A stretch of 49,406 nt of DNA from Deltaproteobacteria bacterium (GCA_020444045.1 JAHLLS010000061.1:1-49406); one strand, 5' to 3'; positions 8,247 to 17,817 are shown, numbered from the stretch's first letter. Notes: a model not told the origin generated them from the letters alone. Numbers and translations: made by a program.

Positions 8247-8471
8247 TTATTGTTCTTTTAGATTTTCAACCAAAAATATGTCTACTGTTCCTTCAGGAAG
8301 TGATTCGTTCTTAGGTCTAAAAAGAGCCGTCCAGAAACTTTCTTTAATGCCTAGTGCTTGAAAGTGATTTCCGAATTTTCCCATGTTTGTTGGTAATTTT
8401 ACTGCACGCTTTTTTCCTATCATCTTTAGGAATTTATCGGCCGGATTGGGTTTAGGGATTCTGATGGTCAT
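8247..8471 (-). CDS. Small basic protein of unknown function (74 aa)
   Basis: A short, mostly basic protein (MTIRIPKPNPADKFLKMIGK start) with no membrane segment, signal peptide or recognised motif. It lies directly before the EcsC-TerB gene on the same strand, so the two are probably co-transcribed. It could be an adaptor or regulator of the cluster, but nothing in the sequence shows this. Translation is supported only by its clean frame, moderate ribosome site and position in the cluster. Confidence 0.5.
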   Translation of the reverse strand: MTIRIPKPNPADKFLKMIGKKRAVKLPTNMGKFGNHFQALGIKESFWTALFRPKNESLPEGTVDIFLVENLKEQ

Positions 8472-8568
8472 AGAATGATCCTAAGCTTCATTTCAATTTA
8501 AGTAAGTATCCCTCAAATATTAAATAGTTAATTCATTTATTTCAAGCAATAATTTTATATTATTAATA

Positions 8569-10698
8569 TTAATTTGCTTGAATTTTTGGTAACCAGGCAG
8601 CAAGTATACCTTTTTCAATGATATTTTGTTTTAATTGAGTTATAAGTTTTGTATCTGTCACTTTTCCGTCATTTTGAAAACAAACATTAAGTGATTTTAG
8701 CAAATGGAATAATGTGGCGTTATAATAAGTTTGACCATTTAATGTAAGTTTTCCACCTCCACCGATTGGAAGTTCTTCATATCTGTAAAAATGATAGTTT
8801 GATTCATCAAATATATCCTGAACAAGAGAGAGGCCATCTGGCAATAAAATGAATGCATCAAATTCAGTAAAAAATAATCCCCGTGTTACAACTATTATAG
8901 GTAAATCTTTGATAGAAAGGTTACTATTTCCTTTAGAAAAAAAAGGGACGATCTTATTTAGTGTCTTTTCAATTAAATTTTTATCTTTGTTGTAAATTTT
9001 ATCAATTGCTTCTGAATCATAGTATATTGATCCATCATTTAGATCGCCCCAACTGTACATATCTGTAGTAACATCATAAGAATTAATTACAACGTACCCA
9101 AGAATATTTTCACCACGAGATTCTACCTCTGGTCTACGCTCAGCTATTATAGAATTGATATTCTGGTGAATTAGGAATTTTAGATCATCACTTTCTGTCG
9201 CGGACTCCATAAGTTCTTTTGAAATATTTCCTGTCTCTGAAGCTAATCGGATATAATTGCTTTTTGCTGCTGAATTGATTCCGATATCATTGCTGTGTTT
9301 TATGAAATATAGATATAATAAATATTGCATATCAACTTCTTCTCTATAATATTTCAATAAATCTGACTGTAAAGATTCATTCATCAAAGAGAATTTGTTG
9401 GACTTAACTGATACAAAAGATTTTAAAAGGTTATCGATAATTTCGTCATTTGTAGGTTGGTATTTATAATCACAAAAGGCGGATGAAATTCCAGAAATTA
9501 CTTTACTTGAAGAATTGCCAGGGCTAATTTCAGATAATTTTTCTGAAACTTTTTTAAGTCTAACAAAATGGTCTTTATCAAGACAGTCAGAAGCATCTCT
9601 CAAATGGTCAACATATTCGATATATTTCGGGTCAATTGAGATCCCATTTGATTTATAACAACTGGTTGCTAAATAAATCATATCTGCATTAGTAAATTTA
9701 GACCGCTCCTTATCTTTTGCATGACTAAATAAAAAATATAAATCTCCTTCAATCTCAATAAAAGATACAATAAATTCTTCGTTTAAATACCCAACAACGC
9801 CTTTTGATATTGGATCAATTGGATCATGGTATCGAAAAACAATATCATATAAAGAACCATCAGGTAATCCCTCAGAGCCATCCGACAACTTCTCAAATAG
9901 TTGATCATACGTCGTATTAATTCGTTGCGAATATCCGAGGTAAATATTTGCATAATCATTATTATGTACAAAATAGCAATCAAAACCACCCTCGTATAAA
10001 TTATCATACTGATTAAATTGATATGGCCAATTAGTATTAGATAATCTAAATTCTACAGGAATGTGTTTAGAACGATATATGTCTAGTATATTTTCTTTCA
10101 GGGAAGGTTCTTCAAATTTGATACCATCATAAACATTTGAAAATAGATTCTTATAGAAATTTTTTCCATTATCCAAAGAAGTTTCAATAATACCAGACTC
10201 TATTGCTTGATCATAAGCTCTCTTTTCTAAAGCGATTTTCATCATTCGTAGCGAAGTTTCATAACTGATACTAGATATTTCGTCGCGAATTATCAGCGGT
10301 CTCTTTTTTTCATCAACATCAACATTGAAAATTTTTGGATGGGATAATTTAATGACAAGAGAGTTATCTACTTTTTCAAGTGTCTGGTCTTTCATGTTAA
10401 AACCAGCTTCAATATAATAAGGGTAAAGAGCCACAAACTTTTTACCATTTTTATCCTTTAATTCGATAAGGTAATCAAAAGAAAATGACGCTGTTTTTAA
10501 CTCGTCTGCATCTGATAATTTCACAGAGGATAAGTTTGTTTTATAATTTCCTGTGATAAAATTATTTACGATCGGTAAGTTTTTAGCAATTTCAAATATT
10601 ATGGATTTCCTCTGAACTGGGTTAAGAAAAAAAAGAGAGCCAACTAAAATAAATATAGAAATAATCGGGAATATGGACAATTTAAATAGGTACCGCAT
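8569..10698 (-). CDS. DUF4230-type single-pass membrane protein
   Basis: A 709-aa protein with one N-terminal membrane helix (FPIISIFILVGSLFFLNP, about residues 9-27) and a long extracytoplasmic part. Residues about 65-200 resemble the DUF4230 domain: a beta-rich segment ending in a helix with ISSISYETSLRMMKIALEKR. The remaining 500 residues are of unknown type. DUF4230 has no established function. An AAGGG ribosome site precedes the ATG. It lies between the two TerB-containing genes in a minus-strand cluster and is strongly AT-rich. I infer a membrane-anchored structural or sensing component. Confidence 0.6.
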   Translation of the reverse strand: MRYLFKLSIFPIISIFILVGSLFFLNPVQRKSIIFEIAKNLPIVNNFITGNYKTNLSSVKLSDADELKTASFSFDYLIELKDKNGKKFVALYPYYIEAGFNMKDQTLEKVDNSLVIKLSHPKIFNVDVDEKKRPLIIRDEISSISYETSLRMMKIALEKRAYDQAIESGIIETSLDNGKNFYKNLFSNVYDGIKFEEPSLKENILDIYRSKHIPVEFRLSNTNWPYQFNQYDNLYEGGFDCYFVHNNDYANIYLGYSQRINTTYDQLFEKLSDGSEGLPDGSLYDIVFRYHDPIDPISKGVVGYLNEEFIVSFIEIEGDLYFLFSHAKDKERSKFTNADMIYLATSCYKSNGISIDPKYIEYVDHLRDASDCLDKDHFVRLKKVSEKLSEISPGNSSSKVISGISSAFCDYKYQPTNDEIIDNLLKSFVSVKSNKFSLMNESLQSDLLKYYREEVDMQYLLYLYFIKHSNDIGINSAAKSNYIRLASETGNISKELMESATESDDLKFLIHQNINSIIAERRPEVESRGENILGYVVINSYDVTTDMYSWGDLNDGSIYYDSEAIDKIYNKDKNLIEKTLNKIVPFFSKGNSNLSIKDLPIIVVTRGLFFTEFDAFILLPDGLSLVQDIFDESNYHFYRYEELPIGGGGKLTLNGQTYYNATLFHLLKSLNVCFQNDGKVTDTKLITQLKQNIIEKGILAAWLPKIQAN

Positions 10699-10804
10699 GA
10701 TTATAATACCCTTGTATATTAGTCTGTAAATTTAAATTATATTTACTTTTTAAGGAGATTTTTTAAATTAATTTTTATATACAAAAACGAAATTACGACC
10801 CAAA

Positions 10805-12115
10805 TTATACATATTCTATTGATACAGTAACCCAGCCATGCTTTTGCATGATCATCGTTATAGTTTTTTCAAATTCTTTCTGGTAATATATCTTCAGTTT
10901 ATCGTCCCAATCTTCATTATCTAATAGATTGCTTCCCATGAGTTCCAATGCAATCAGAGGCTTTGCTGATTCAACTATTAAATCACGCTCGCCGAGTTTG
11001 CTTGAATCGAAACGAATTCCTGTAAAGAAGTTTTTTGTCATAACATATGCGCCTGCTCCTGCAGCCCCTCCAGAAACTATCGAACCAATGCCAGCACCAA
11101 TTAATCGACCAGCTATTGGAATTCGCACAATATTTCCACCTGCAATTGACCCTGCAACACCTCCAGCATAAGCTCCTAAAATACCAGCAGGTACTGCAAC
11201 AGCCATTGCAAGTTTTTTAGCTTCCTCTTCTGATAGTGGCGTTGCTTCTACTTTCATACATTCAAATACTTGCCCAGGAGGAATATTTACGTCAATTTCC
11301 ATTGGTATGGAATTGCCATCATACTGAAGACAAAGGTGCTTACTCATAGTATCAGTTTTATCCGGATTTAGGCTGAGTTTTGACATATCAAATTGAAAAT
11401 CAGCAGAACCCTTTAATAGAAATATATTTAGTTCTTCAAAATGTGAACTAACACCCTTTGGTTTTCCGGTAATAACATACTTATTGAAAGTAGCTTTTTT
11501 AAAAACGAGTTTAGGTTTTTGGTCAATAATTTCTATCAAATTAAAATTTTTAAAATTTCTCTGACTTTTGTAGTAAATAAATCCGCCGTAACAGGTGAAA
11601 AATATTAATACTAAACCGATGGTAAAAGAAAATAGTTTCGCATACTGAGAATTTTTTGTTTTTAATGTTGAATCCTTAACTTGGTGTTGATGTTTCAATT
11701 TAGTTGAGTTTTTAATACTATCAAAATTTTTTAAAGTCACATCATTACAACTAAAGTTGTTACAAAATATTGAGAGGCATTCTTTTTCATGTTTTGAAAT
11801 TTTTTTATCTTGTGAAAGGAAGAAAACAACAACATCTAATAGTGAATCTATCTGATCTTTAGGAACATTATCAAGATTTTCCTTAAAATATTCAATAACT
11901 ATTGAATCCTTCAGAAAACCGTCATTTTCGATTATAGTATTAAATTTTTCTTCCCATTCCTTATAAATGACGTCTTTATCTAAAATACTGATCAAACGAT
12001 CATGATGAATACATGAATTATATAATTTCAATCCTTCTTTCTTCCAAGAAATAAGAATTTTAGGATTTTCTTTACTTTTAGCCCATAAAAGGAAAGTTAA
12101 TATACATTTCAACAT
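10805..12115 (-). CDS. TerB-like membrane protein with glycine zipper
   Basis: A protein of about 436 aa. The N-terminal 125 residues look like a TerB-like helical domain (SLLDVVVFFLSQDKKISKHEKECLSIFCNNF). A membrane helix follows near residue 160 (FSFTIGLVLIFFTCYGGFIYY), then a beta-rich region and, near residues 310-365, a Gly/Ala-rich segment (AGILGAYAGGVAGSIAGG; LIGAGIGSIVSGGAAGAGAY) typical of glycine zippers that insert or oligomerise in membranes. The last 60 residues are hydrophilic. The ATG at 12115 with GGAAGAA upstream is preferred over a TTG at 12139. It is the first gene of the minus-strand cluster. Function unknown; a role in membrane stress or defence is inference. Confidence 0.6.
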   Translation of the reverse strand: MLKCILTFLLWAKSKENPKILISWKKEGLKLYNSCIHHDRLISILDKDVIYKEWEEKFNTIIENDGFLKDSIVIEYFKENLDNVPKDQIDSLLDVVVFFLSQDKKISKHEKECLSIFCNNFSCNDVTLKNFDSIKNSTKLKHQHQVKDSTLKTKNSQYAKLFSFTIGLVLIFFTCYGGFIYYKSQRNFKNFNLIEIIDQKPKLVFKKATFNKYVITGKPKGVSSHFEELNIFLLKGSADFQFDMSKLSLNPDKTDTMSKHLCLQYDGNSIPMEIDVNIPPGQVFECMKVEATPLSEEEAKKLAMAVAVPAGILGAYAGGVAGSIAGGNIVRIPIAGRLIGAGIGSIVSGGAAGAGAYVMTKNFFTGIRFDSSKLGERDLIVESAKPLIALELMGSNLLDNEDWDDKLKIYYQKEFEKTITMIMQKHGWVTVSIEYV

Positions 12116-12472
12116 CTTTTCTTCCAAAATACACCTCAATTATTTATGGGTATGAATATAAATAGTTTATTACAAAAAAATATATTTCTACTTAAGCATT
12201 ATCGGTGCAAAATAAAAATAACTTTAGGGATATTTGAGTTTTCAAATCTACTGTTAAAGTTTACGAAATAAAATACTCAGAAAACCGTCTTTAGGTCATA
12301 AACACCCTGTCTCAGGTGGAAATATTATTCACCCTGACAAAGAATTCCATTTTCATTGTTACCGTCATCCTACCCACCCCTCCAAATCATTTAAACATCA
12401 GATATCTATATATATTTATAAATGTATAGGCGCGTAAACCCAAACAACCATTTCCATTTCAAGGAGGCGCTA
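12116..12472. promoter_or_regulatory. Divergent intergenic region between accessory cluster and DNA module
   Basis: This AT-rich spacer separates the minus-strand cluster from the plus-strand DNA-processing module, so it should hold promoters for both. CACCCTG occurs twice (12303-12309 and 12330-12336); the first is part of an imperfect palindrome with CAGGTG at 12313-12318. These may be operator sites. No gene is seen. The base composition shifts from AT-rich to near 50% GC from here rightward. Confidence 0.4.
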
Positions 12473-12628
12473 TTGAATCAATTCAAACCGGCAATCACCA
12501 TCGCACTAATCGTTTTAACGGTCATCGGCATCGCCTACGTCATTTCTGTTTTGCCTCAGCCAATCATCTGGGCAGTCGCTATCCTGTTGATAGGTTCATT
12601 CATCTACCTTGGTAAACGCAGCTGCTGA
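12473..12628 (+). CDS. Small two-helix membrane protein (51 aa)
   Basis: A short hydrophobic protein with two membrane segments (AITIALIVLTVIGIAYVISV and IIWAVAILLIGSFIYL). The start is TTG at 12473, placed by a strong AAGGAGG six bases upstream; no ATG fits. It is the first gene of the plus-strand module and lies 29 bp before the SSB gene. No family recognised; small membrane proteins of this type are common in conjugative elements. Confidence 0.5.
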   Translation: MNQFKPAITIALIVLTVIGIAYVISVLPQPIIWAVAILLIGSFIYLGKRSC

Positions 12629-12657
12629 AATCTAATCCATTAGAAAGGAACCACATC

Positions 12658-12999
12658 ATGATTAATCAACTCATCCTAACAGGCAACCTCGGCAACGATC
12701 CAGAAATCTTCTTCGGGAGCGAGGGCGATCCGGTCACGTCCTTTTCCCTGGCCTTTAAATCCGGTCGAGACAAGACCGGCTGGATCAAATGCGTCTGTTT
12801 CAACAAGAATGCCGAGGTTGCTGAGAAATACCTCCATTCCGGCGCCCGTGTCGCCGTAGTCGGTTTTTTGCAGCAATACAAATGGAAAACACAGGAGGGA
12901 GAACCGCGCAGCACCTTCGAGATGATCGTCAACAGCATCGAGTTTATCAAGACCGATGGCCGTGGTTTTGACGACCGGAACGATAAACCGCCCTTTTAA
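12658..12999 (+). CDS. ssb: Single-stranded DNA-binding protein (SSB)
   Basis: A 113-aa SSB that coats single-stranded DNA during replication, transfer or recombination. The OB fold is recognisable from its start (INQLILTGNLGNDPEI) through KTGWIKCVCFNKNAEVAEKYL and the GARVAVVGFLQQYKW strand. It ends in RNDKPPF, a version of the acidic-Pro-Pro-Phe tip that docks partner proteins. It is shorter than chromosomal SSB (about 150-180 aa), as in many plasmid, phage and ICE versions. It heads a string of DNA-metabolism genes. Confidence 0.9.
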   Translation: MINQLILTGNLGNDPEIFFGSEGDPVTSFSLAFKSGRDKTGWIKCVCFNKNAEVAEKYLHSGARVAVVGFLQQYKWKTQEGEPRSTFEMIVNSIEFIKTDGRGFDDRNDKPPF

Positions 13000-13015
13000 T
13001 CAATGAAGGAGTGCA

Positions 13016-13153
13016 ATGACGCAGAGAACCATCGACTTGTTTGTAAAAATCGCGATCGAAATCGTGGACTGGGTCAACATCATTCTTAAAGAAAGGAAAA
13101 ATAATGACAGCCAAAGAGATTCAGAAACGCAACCAGAAGGCAGATCATCTTAG
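13016..13153 (+). CDS. Small ORF overlapping the SWIM gene (45 aa)
   Basis: A short frame with an AAGGAG ribosome site seven bases upstream of its ATG. It encodes an amphipathic helix (IDLFVKIAIEIVDWVNIILK) followed by a charged tail, and overlaps the next gene by 50 bp in another frame. The good ribosome site and the gap it fills favour a real gene; the overlap suggests translational coupling. Function unknown. Confidence 0.45.
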   Translation: MTQRTIDLFVKIAIEIVDWVNIILKERKNNDSQRDSETQPEGRSS

Positions 13154-14069
13154 AGTGCTTCAAACGGATGACGGGCAATATTTCGTGGAATCCGGGGAAG
13201 GCAAGATCCTCTATAACGTATCTATCAACGATGAAGGCAATACCTGTAGTTGTGGCGACTTCGCTAAAAACTTCAAGCGCGACCCAAGTTTCCGGTGCAA
13301 GCATATCCTTGCTGTATTCAATGCTGTGCCAAAGAAAGATGTGGAAAATGCCATGTTTCTTGAAAAACACGTGCCCCGGCTGGATGAACGCTGGATCACC
13401 AAGATCGAGGGCAAGGAGTTCGTGAAATACCCCGGACTGCTCGACCTTGCTCACCAGCACGGAATTTCCAGCATTGAGGTCGACATCGTCCAGATGCCCA
13501 CAGCCGAAAATGGGGACTTCGCTGTGTGCCGGGCCACGGTCATGAGCAAGATCGGAGAAACGTATACCGACATCGGAGACGCCAATCCCGCCAATTGCTC
13601 CAGCAAAGTGGCCAAGCATCTATTACGGATGGCCAGCACAAGATCCATTGCCAGAGCGCTTCGATCCTATACGAACGTGGGGATGACCGCCCTTGAGGAA
13701 CTGGCCGATTTCAATGATGTCATTACCGAAGCCGCTCAACCTATCCAACCGAAAACCAAACCTAAAGCGGCCAAGAAAGCTGCTGCAAGGACACCGAAGA
13801 AGGCACCAGCCAAAACCAGCAATCCCGATATCGCTGCCAGTGCTGTTGAACAGGAACCTAAAACGGAACCTAAGGGCACGTCGGCACCTATCATGCAACC
13901 TATGATGTCCGAAGCACAGAAACGGGCGATATACAACCTGTCCAGACGCCGAGGGATATCCGTGGAGGAGTTGGAACAGATGACCGCCGATGCCTATGGC
14001 TGTGCCCTTGAGAACCTATCAAGCGGGGATGCTTCGGCGTTTATCAGACAATTACAGCAGGCGGCGTAA
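13104..14069 (+). CDS. SWIM zinc-finger protein, possible ssDNA-annealing factor
   Basis: A 321-aa protein. Residues 48-67 form a SWIM zinc finger (CSCGDF, then CKH; ligands C48, C50, C65, H67). Residues about 105-210 hold a domain with STRSIARALRSYTNVG, a motif seen in phage and plasmid Rad52-like or related single-strand-annealing proteins; this match is from memory and uncertain. A Lys/Ala/Pro-rich linker (about 228-280) leads to a C-terminal helical domain (SEAQKRAIYNLSRRRGISVEEL). With SSB before it and a RecB-type nuclease after it, a role in recombination of the element is likely. Confidence 0.6.
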   Translation: MTAKEIQKRNQKADHLRVLQTDDGQYFVESGEGKILYNVSINDEGNTCSCGDFAKNFKRDPSFRCKHILAVFNAVPKKDVENAMFLEKHVPRLDERWITKIEGKEFVKYPGLLDLAHQHGISSIEVDIVQMPTAENGDFAVCRATVMSKIGETYTDIGDANPANCSSKVAKHLLRMASTRSIARALRSYTNVGMTALEELADFNDVITEAAQPIQPKTKPKAAKKAAARTPKKAPAKTSNPDIAASAVEQEPKTEPKGTSAPIMQPMMSEAQKRAIYNLSRRRGISVEELEQMTADAYGCALENLSSGDASAFIRQLQQAA

Positions 14070-14104
14070 CCTATAAGCACGGCATCCACAACGTATTCCT
14101 AAAC

Positions 14105-14155
14105 GAAGGCGATAGGTAGATCCTAACTCGACCGAGCGGGAAACATATCGCCTTC
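14105..14155 (+). terminator. Possible hairpin after the SWIM gene
   Basis: GAAGGCGAT (14105-14113) and ATCGCCTTC (14147-14155) form a perfect 9-bp stem with a 33-base loop, followed by a pyrimidine run (TTCTTTT). A second hairpin follows at 14164-14189 (GAAAATGC with GCATTTTC). Both lie in the 145-bp gap before the nuclease gene and may be an attenuator or processing site. Confidence 0.45.
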
Positions 14156-14214
14156 TTCTTTTAGAAAATGCGCAGTGTCCTGCATTTTCTGATGCCTATG
14201 AGGAGGAACATAAA

Positions 14215-15042
14215 ATGGTTTTAAGTGAGCTCAGGCAGCAACCGCACCTATCCGCATCAAGCATAGGTGAATATGTGGAGTGTTCGTTGCTCTTCAAGTT
14301 CGGGCGCATCGATAGGCTGCCTATGGAATTCAAATCAGATGCCTTGGAATTTGGCACCTGCATCCATCGTGTCCTTGAACAATTCTACAGCGCCCGGATG
14401 ATTGGGGAGAAGATACTGTTGAAATACGTTCATGAGATTTTCGAATCCACGTGGACCGCCATCGCAGCAGACCGGGACGATATCCGCTACAGCAACGACA
14501 ACGATTTTAAATCCCTGTTGATGTACGGGAAAGACCTTTTGACCGCCTGGTATAACAAGCTGCCCGATGATCAGTTCACCATCCTTGCCATCGAGGAGGC
14601 ATTCAGCTTTACCTTGCCTGGCGTTCCCATTCCTATCATCGGCGCCATGGACTTGATTGAAGAGGACAGCACCGGCACCATCATCATTACAGACTTCAAG
14701 ACGTCCGGCCGTGCCTACAGCAAAGACGAGGTCGATCAAAACCAGCAGTTGACCATGTATCAGATTGCCGCCAAACGCAATGGATACGATGACCGGGAAA
14801 TCCTGCTGCGCTTTGACACCCTCGTAAAAACCAAGACTCCTAAGTTTGAACAGTACTGGACAACCCGCTCGGAACTGGATGAGAGGCGCCTGATCAAAAT
14901 AGCCGCTCAAGTCTGGGATGGCATTTCAAAAGGTGTCTTTGTCGCAAACGACACGAGTTGGAAGTGCAAGGGATGCGCATACAAACAAGCATGTGACGAG
15001 TATCTGGAAGGAGAAGAATATGACCAAGCGAGCAATCAATGA
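14215..15042 (+). CDS. RecB/Cas4-type PD-(D/E)XK nuclease with Fe-S cysteines
   Basis: A 275-aa exonuclease-like protein. Nuclease motifs are in order: FGTCIH (H51), D146 in IGAMDLIE, ITDFKTS (D160, K162) and the Q/Y helix (DQNQQLTMYQ). C23 with C251, C254 and C260 (WKCKGCAYKQAC) gives the four-cysteine pattern of the Fe-S cluster in AddB, RecB-like and Cas4 nucleases. AGGAGGA lies just upstream of the ATG. It overlaps the next gene, which in turn overlaps a UvrD-type helicase, so nuclease and helicase probably work as an AddAB-like pair. No Cas genes or CRISPR array are nearby. Confidence 0.82.
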   Translation: MVLSELRQQPHLSASSIGEYVECSLLFKFGRIDRLPMEFKSDALEFGTCIHRVLEQFYSARMIGEKILLKYVHEIFESTWTAIAADRDDIRYSNDNDFKSLLMYGKDLLTAWYNKLPDDQFTILAIEEAFSFTLPGVPIPIIGAMDLIEEDSTGTIIITDFKTSGRAYSKDEVDQNQQLTMYQIAAKRNGYDDREILLRFDTLVKTKTPKFEQYWTTRSELDERRLIKIAAQVWDGISKGVFVANDTSWKCKGCAYKQACDEYLEGEEYDQASNQ

Positions 15043-15307
15043 CGTTCAGTCGTTTCTGACATTCATGGAAACGAATGGAAACCGTGTGTATCAGATCGTC
15101 AATGTGGAACTGCTGCTCAGACGCCATCCACCTGAAGCTGTCGTGTCATTCCTTCAGGAACTGCACAAGGATTATGGGAAAGCACTGTCCAAGTTGATTC
15201 AAGAGGACAAGACCAGTTCCCAGGTCAATGAACTTGTGGCCAAACGATTCAGGATCAAGATGGCCATCAACACTATCAGAAACTACGGAAAACAGGAGGC
15301 AGCATGA
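15020..15307 (+). CDS. Small protein between nuclease and helicase genes (95 aa)
   Basis: A 95-aa, mainly helical, charged protein (TKRAINDVQSFLTFMETNGN; FLQELHKDYGKALSKLI). AAGGAGAAG precedes its ATG, which lies inside the nuclease gene (23-bp overlap). Its stop overlaps the helicase start by 4 bp (ATGA). Such tight coupling to both partners suggests a subunit or adaptor of the nuclease-helicase complex. No family recognised. Confidence 0.65.
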   Translation: MTKRAINDVQSFLTFMETNGNRVYQIVNVELLLRRHPPEAVVSFLQELHKDYGKALSKLIQEDKTSSQVNELVAKRFRIKMAINTIRNYGKQEAA

Positions 15308-17180
15308 ACGAATTAAATCCCAAACAACGGGAGGCAGCTGCATTTAAATATGGCATTGCCGCTGTGATCGCAGTTCCCGGAAGTGGAAAAACCAGAACGA
15401 TGATGGAAAGGATCGGAATCCTGGTCACGGAATACGGTATCCCTCCGGAGCATATATTGGGTTTGACGTTTACGAGGAACGCAGCTGAAGAAATGCGATC
15501 ACGCCTGGTCCCGGTATTGGGAGATCTATCAGCAAGGGTCCGGCTGTCCACCATCCATTCATTTTGCCTGCATCTGCTCAAGGTCGAATGCCGGGTATTC
15601 GAGATCCTATCCGGTAAAGAGCAGCTTGTATTCATTAAAAACGTTATGAAACGTTTACGGATAAAGGATTTGACCGTGGGAACCGTCCTGCAGAAATATC
15701 CCTGGCCAAGAATAACATTATCGATCCGGCGGAATTCAAGGCGATGTTTGAAAGCGACAAGACCATGGCGCAGATTGCTGACATCTACCAAGCATACGAC
15801 GATACAAAAGCGAATAAAATGCTGTTGGACTTCGATGACCTGCTGTTGGAGGCATATTACCTGCTGCGTGACAACGAGGTGGTGCGGGCAAGATACCAAG
15901 GAACCTTCCAGTCAATTATGGTCGATGAATTCCAGGATACAAACCCTGTCCAGTTCGAGATCCTGCGTCTGTTGATTCGCGAGAATGGGAATCCTGAACC
16001 GTCGAGTTTCTGGGTGGCCGGTGATGACCATCAAGCCATATACAGTTTCACCGGAGCCAGTGTTGGCAATATTCTCAACTTTCAATCCATGTTCCCTGAT
16101 TCCCGCCGATTTATCCTTGATCTCAACTATCGCTCCACGCCCCAAATCCTTCGCGCCTGTCAAAACCTGATTCAGCATAACGTCAAGCAGATCCATAAAG
16201 ACTTAAAAACTGACAACCATGACGGTGATGATGTGGTTGTGCTGGAGGCATCAAACGAGCAGACTGAGGCGATGGGTATGGTCAATGAGATTGTGGACCT
16301 GATTGAGCGCCGGGGTTATCAATACAGTGACATCGCCGTTTTATACCGCTGCAATTTCCAAAGCCGCTATTGCGAGGAAGCGTTCATGCAGGCAAAAATA
16401 CCGTATCACATCCAAAACGGCACAACATTTTATGACCGTTGGGAGGTGCGGTGTCTGCTCGATTATCTGCGGGTTATCAATGCCCCTGACTCCGATGAGG
16501 GTGACGAGGCTTTATTGAATATCCTCAACGTGCCGGTCCGGTATGTTAGCAATGCCCTGAAGGATCAACTCAAGGTGTTTAGCAGGGAGCGGGGCATCCA
16601 TTATTACCAGGGATTAAAATCCATGATCATCACAGTGCCCTATGTCAGGAAATTCATAAAGGAACTGCTGGCGTTCATGGACCCGCTAATTGATAAAGTC
16701 GAATCCATGGAACCGGTGCAGGTCATTCAACAGATCCGGACCGCTTTTGATTATGACCGCTTTATCGTTGATGAAGACATTCCCAGTCCCGATGATGTAA
16801 AGATCAACAACATCAATCAACTCCAATTGGCGGCCGCCCGGTATTCAACCATCGGCGCATTTCTCGAATACACGGACAGCTTTCAGGATGAGACGATCGC
16901 CGATGATAAGGAAGGCGTGAGTTTGATGACCGTTCATAAAGCAAAGGGACTTGAATTTCCCGTAGTCTTTGTCATCGGGCTGGTGGAAGGGTTAATGCCA
17001 AGCGGTAAGGGCAATCTGGAAGAAGAACGCCGAATATGCTTTGTGGCCATCTCTCGGGCCATGCACCTGCTGTTCCTGTCGTATCCGTTGAATTATCTGG
17101 GGCAACCCTCTAAGAAATCTATATTCCTCGATGAGATCCTTGGTAAACGCCCACCCGCCATCCACAAATCCGCCGCTTAA
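15304..17180 (+). pseudogene. UvrD/PcrA-type superfamily 1 helicase, frameshifted
   Basis: All helicase motifs are present, but in two reading frames. The first part (from 15304) carries Walker A (AVPGSGKT), TFTRNAAEEM and TIHSFCLHLL. The second (clear by 15744, running to 17180) carries DFDDLL, Walker B (MVDEFQDTNPVQFE), GDDHQAIYSFTGA, LNYRSTPQIL, MTVHKAKGLEFPVVFV and FVAISRA. The switch, by -1 or a lost base, falls near 15660-15700, and no classical slippery heptamer is visible there. A recent mutation or a sequencing error is more likely than programmed frameshifting. If intact, the enzyme would be about 625 aa and a 3'-5' DNA translocase partnered with the preceding RecB-type nuclease. 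Confidence 0.8.
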
Positions 17181-17271
17181 ACCTTCTTATTACCGCTTTA
17201 GAGACAGATCCACGATAATCCATATCCGAATACGGATCACCGCATAACCATTAAATATGGGAGGGAACACT

Positions 17272-17817
17272 ATGTTTGAGATCCTGCATTTCAGGGGCTC
17301 CGAAGAAATTTTAAAGGAAAAGAATCTGTCAAACGATGTCCACGCAACAATGCAATACGTTGACGATGTGCTGGCCGGGGCACTCTACAAGCGTGAACTG
17401 TTGCGTATGGCTCTGGAAGAAATGGACTGGACCCAGGACGCCGACTTCATGCGGATTATCGAAGGCAGGCGCTACATGTATAAAGGTGTTAAGCGTGGTG
17501 TCGCCATCGACGGGAATATTTCTGCTTATGAATATATCCTGGAGGGAATGGTCCGCTTGCAGCTTGGGTATGACAAACAGCGTATTGATGCTGGGATCCT
17601 GCTGATAAACTCCAAGCGATCCGATAAAAGTCCCTTCGGCACGACCGCTGACCTGATCAAGATGGAGATTGAAAATCTATACCCTACGATTCATCTCCCG
17701 GTTGCGGTTGTTCTATTGAACACCGGTGATCCCATTCTATTCGACGAGGAGGGCAATCCAAATGGCGTATCCGTTCCGCAAGATGACAACCCGGCAATTG
17801 AGAAAGCGGCTGGATGA
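17272..17817 (+). CDS. Unknown protein, possible BglII/BstYI-like endonuclease fold
   Basis: A 181-aa protein. GGGAGGG upstream sets the ATG at 17272. The central part (EYILEGMVRLQLGYDKQRIDAG, then SPFGTTADLIKMEIENLY and LPVAVVLLN) resembles the layout of BglII/BstYI-type restriction endonucleases, which have an acidic residue followed by beta strands and a helix. This is a weak, by-eye similarity. No methyltransferase is present anywhere in the island, so a classical restriction role is doubtful; it may be a recombination accessory. Its end overlaps the start of the next small gene. Confidence 0.45.
   Translation: MFEILHFRGSEEILKEKNLSNDVHATMQYVDDVLAGALYKRELLRMALEEMDWTQDADFMRIIEGRRYMYKGVKRGVAIDGNISAYEYILEGMVRLQLGYDKQRIDAGILLINSKRSDKSPFGTTADLIKMEIENLYPTIHLPVAVVLLNTGDPILFDEEGNPNGVSVPQDDNPAIEKAAG

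Noticed and set aside
14215..15042. Cas4-like nuclease suggesting a CRISPR-Cas locus
   Set aside because: No other cas gene and no spaced repeat array is present; the neighbours (SSB, UvrD-type helicase) fit a recombination role better.
15660..15700. Programmed -1 frameshift in the helicase gene
   Set aside because: No X-XXY-YYZ slippery heptamer is visible in the region where the frame must change.
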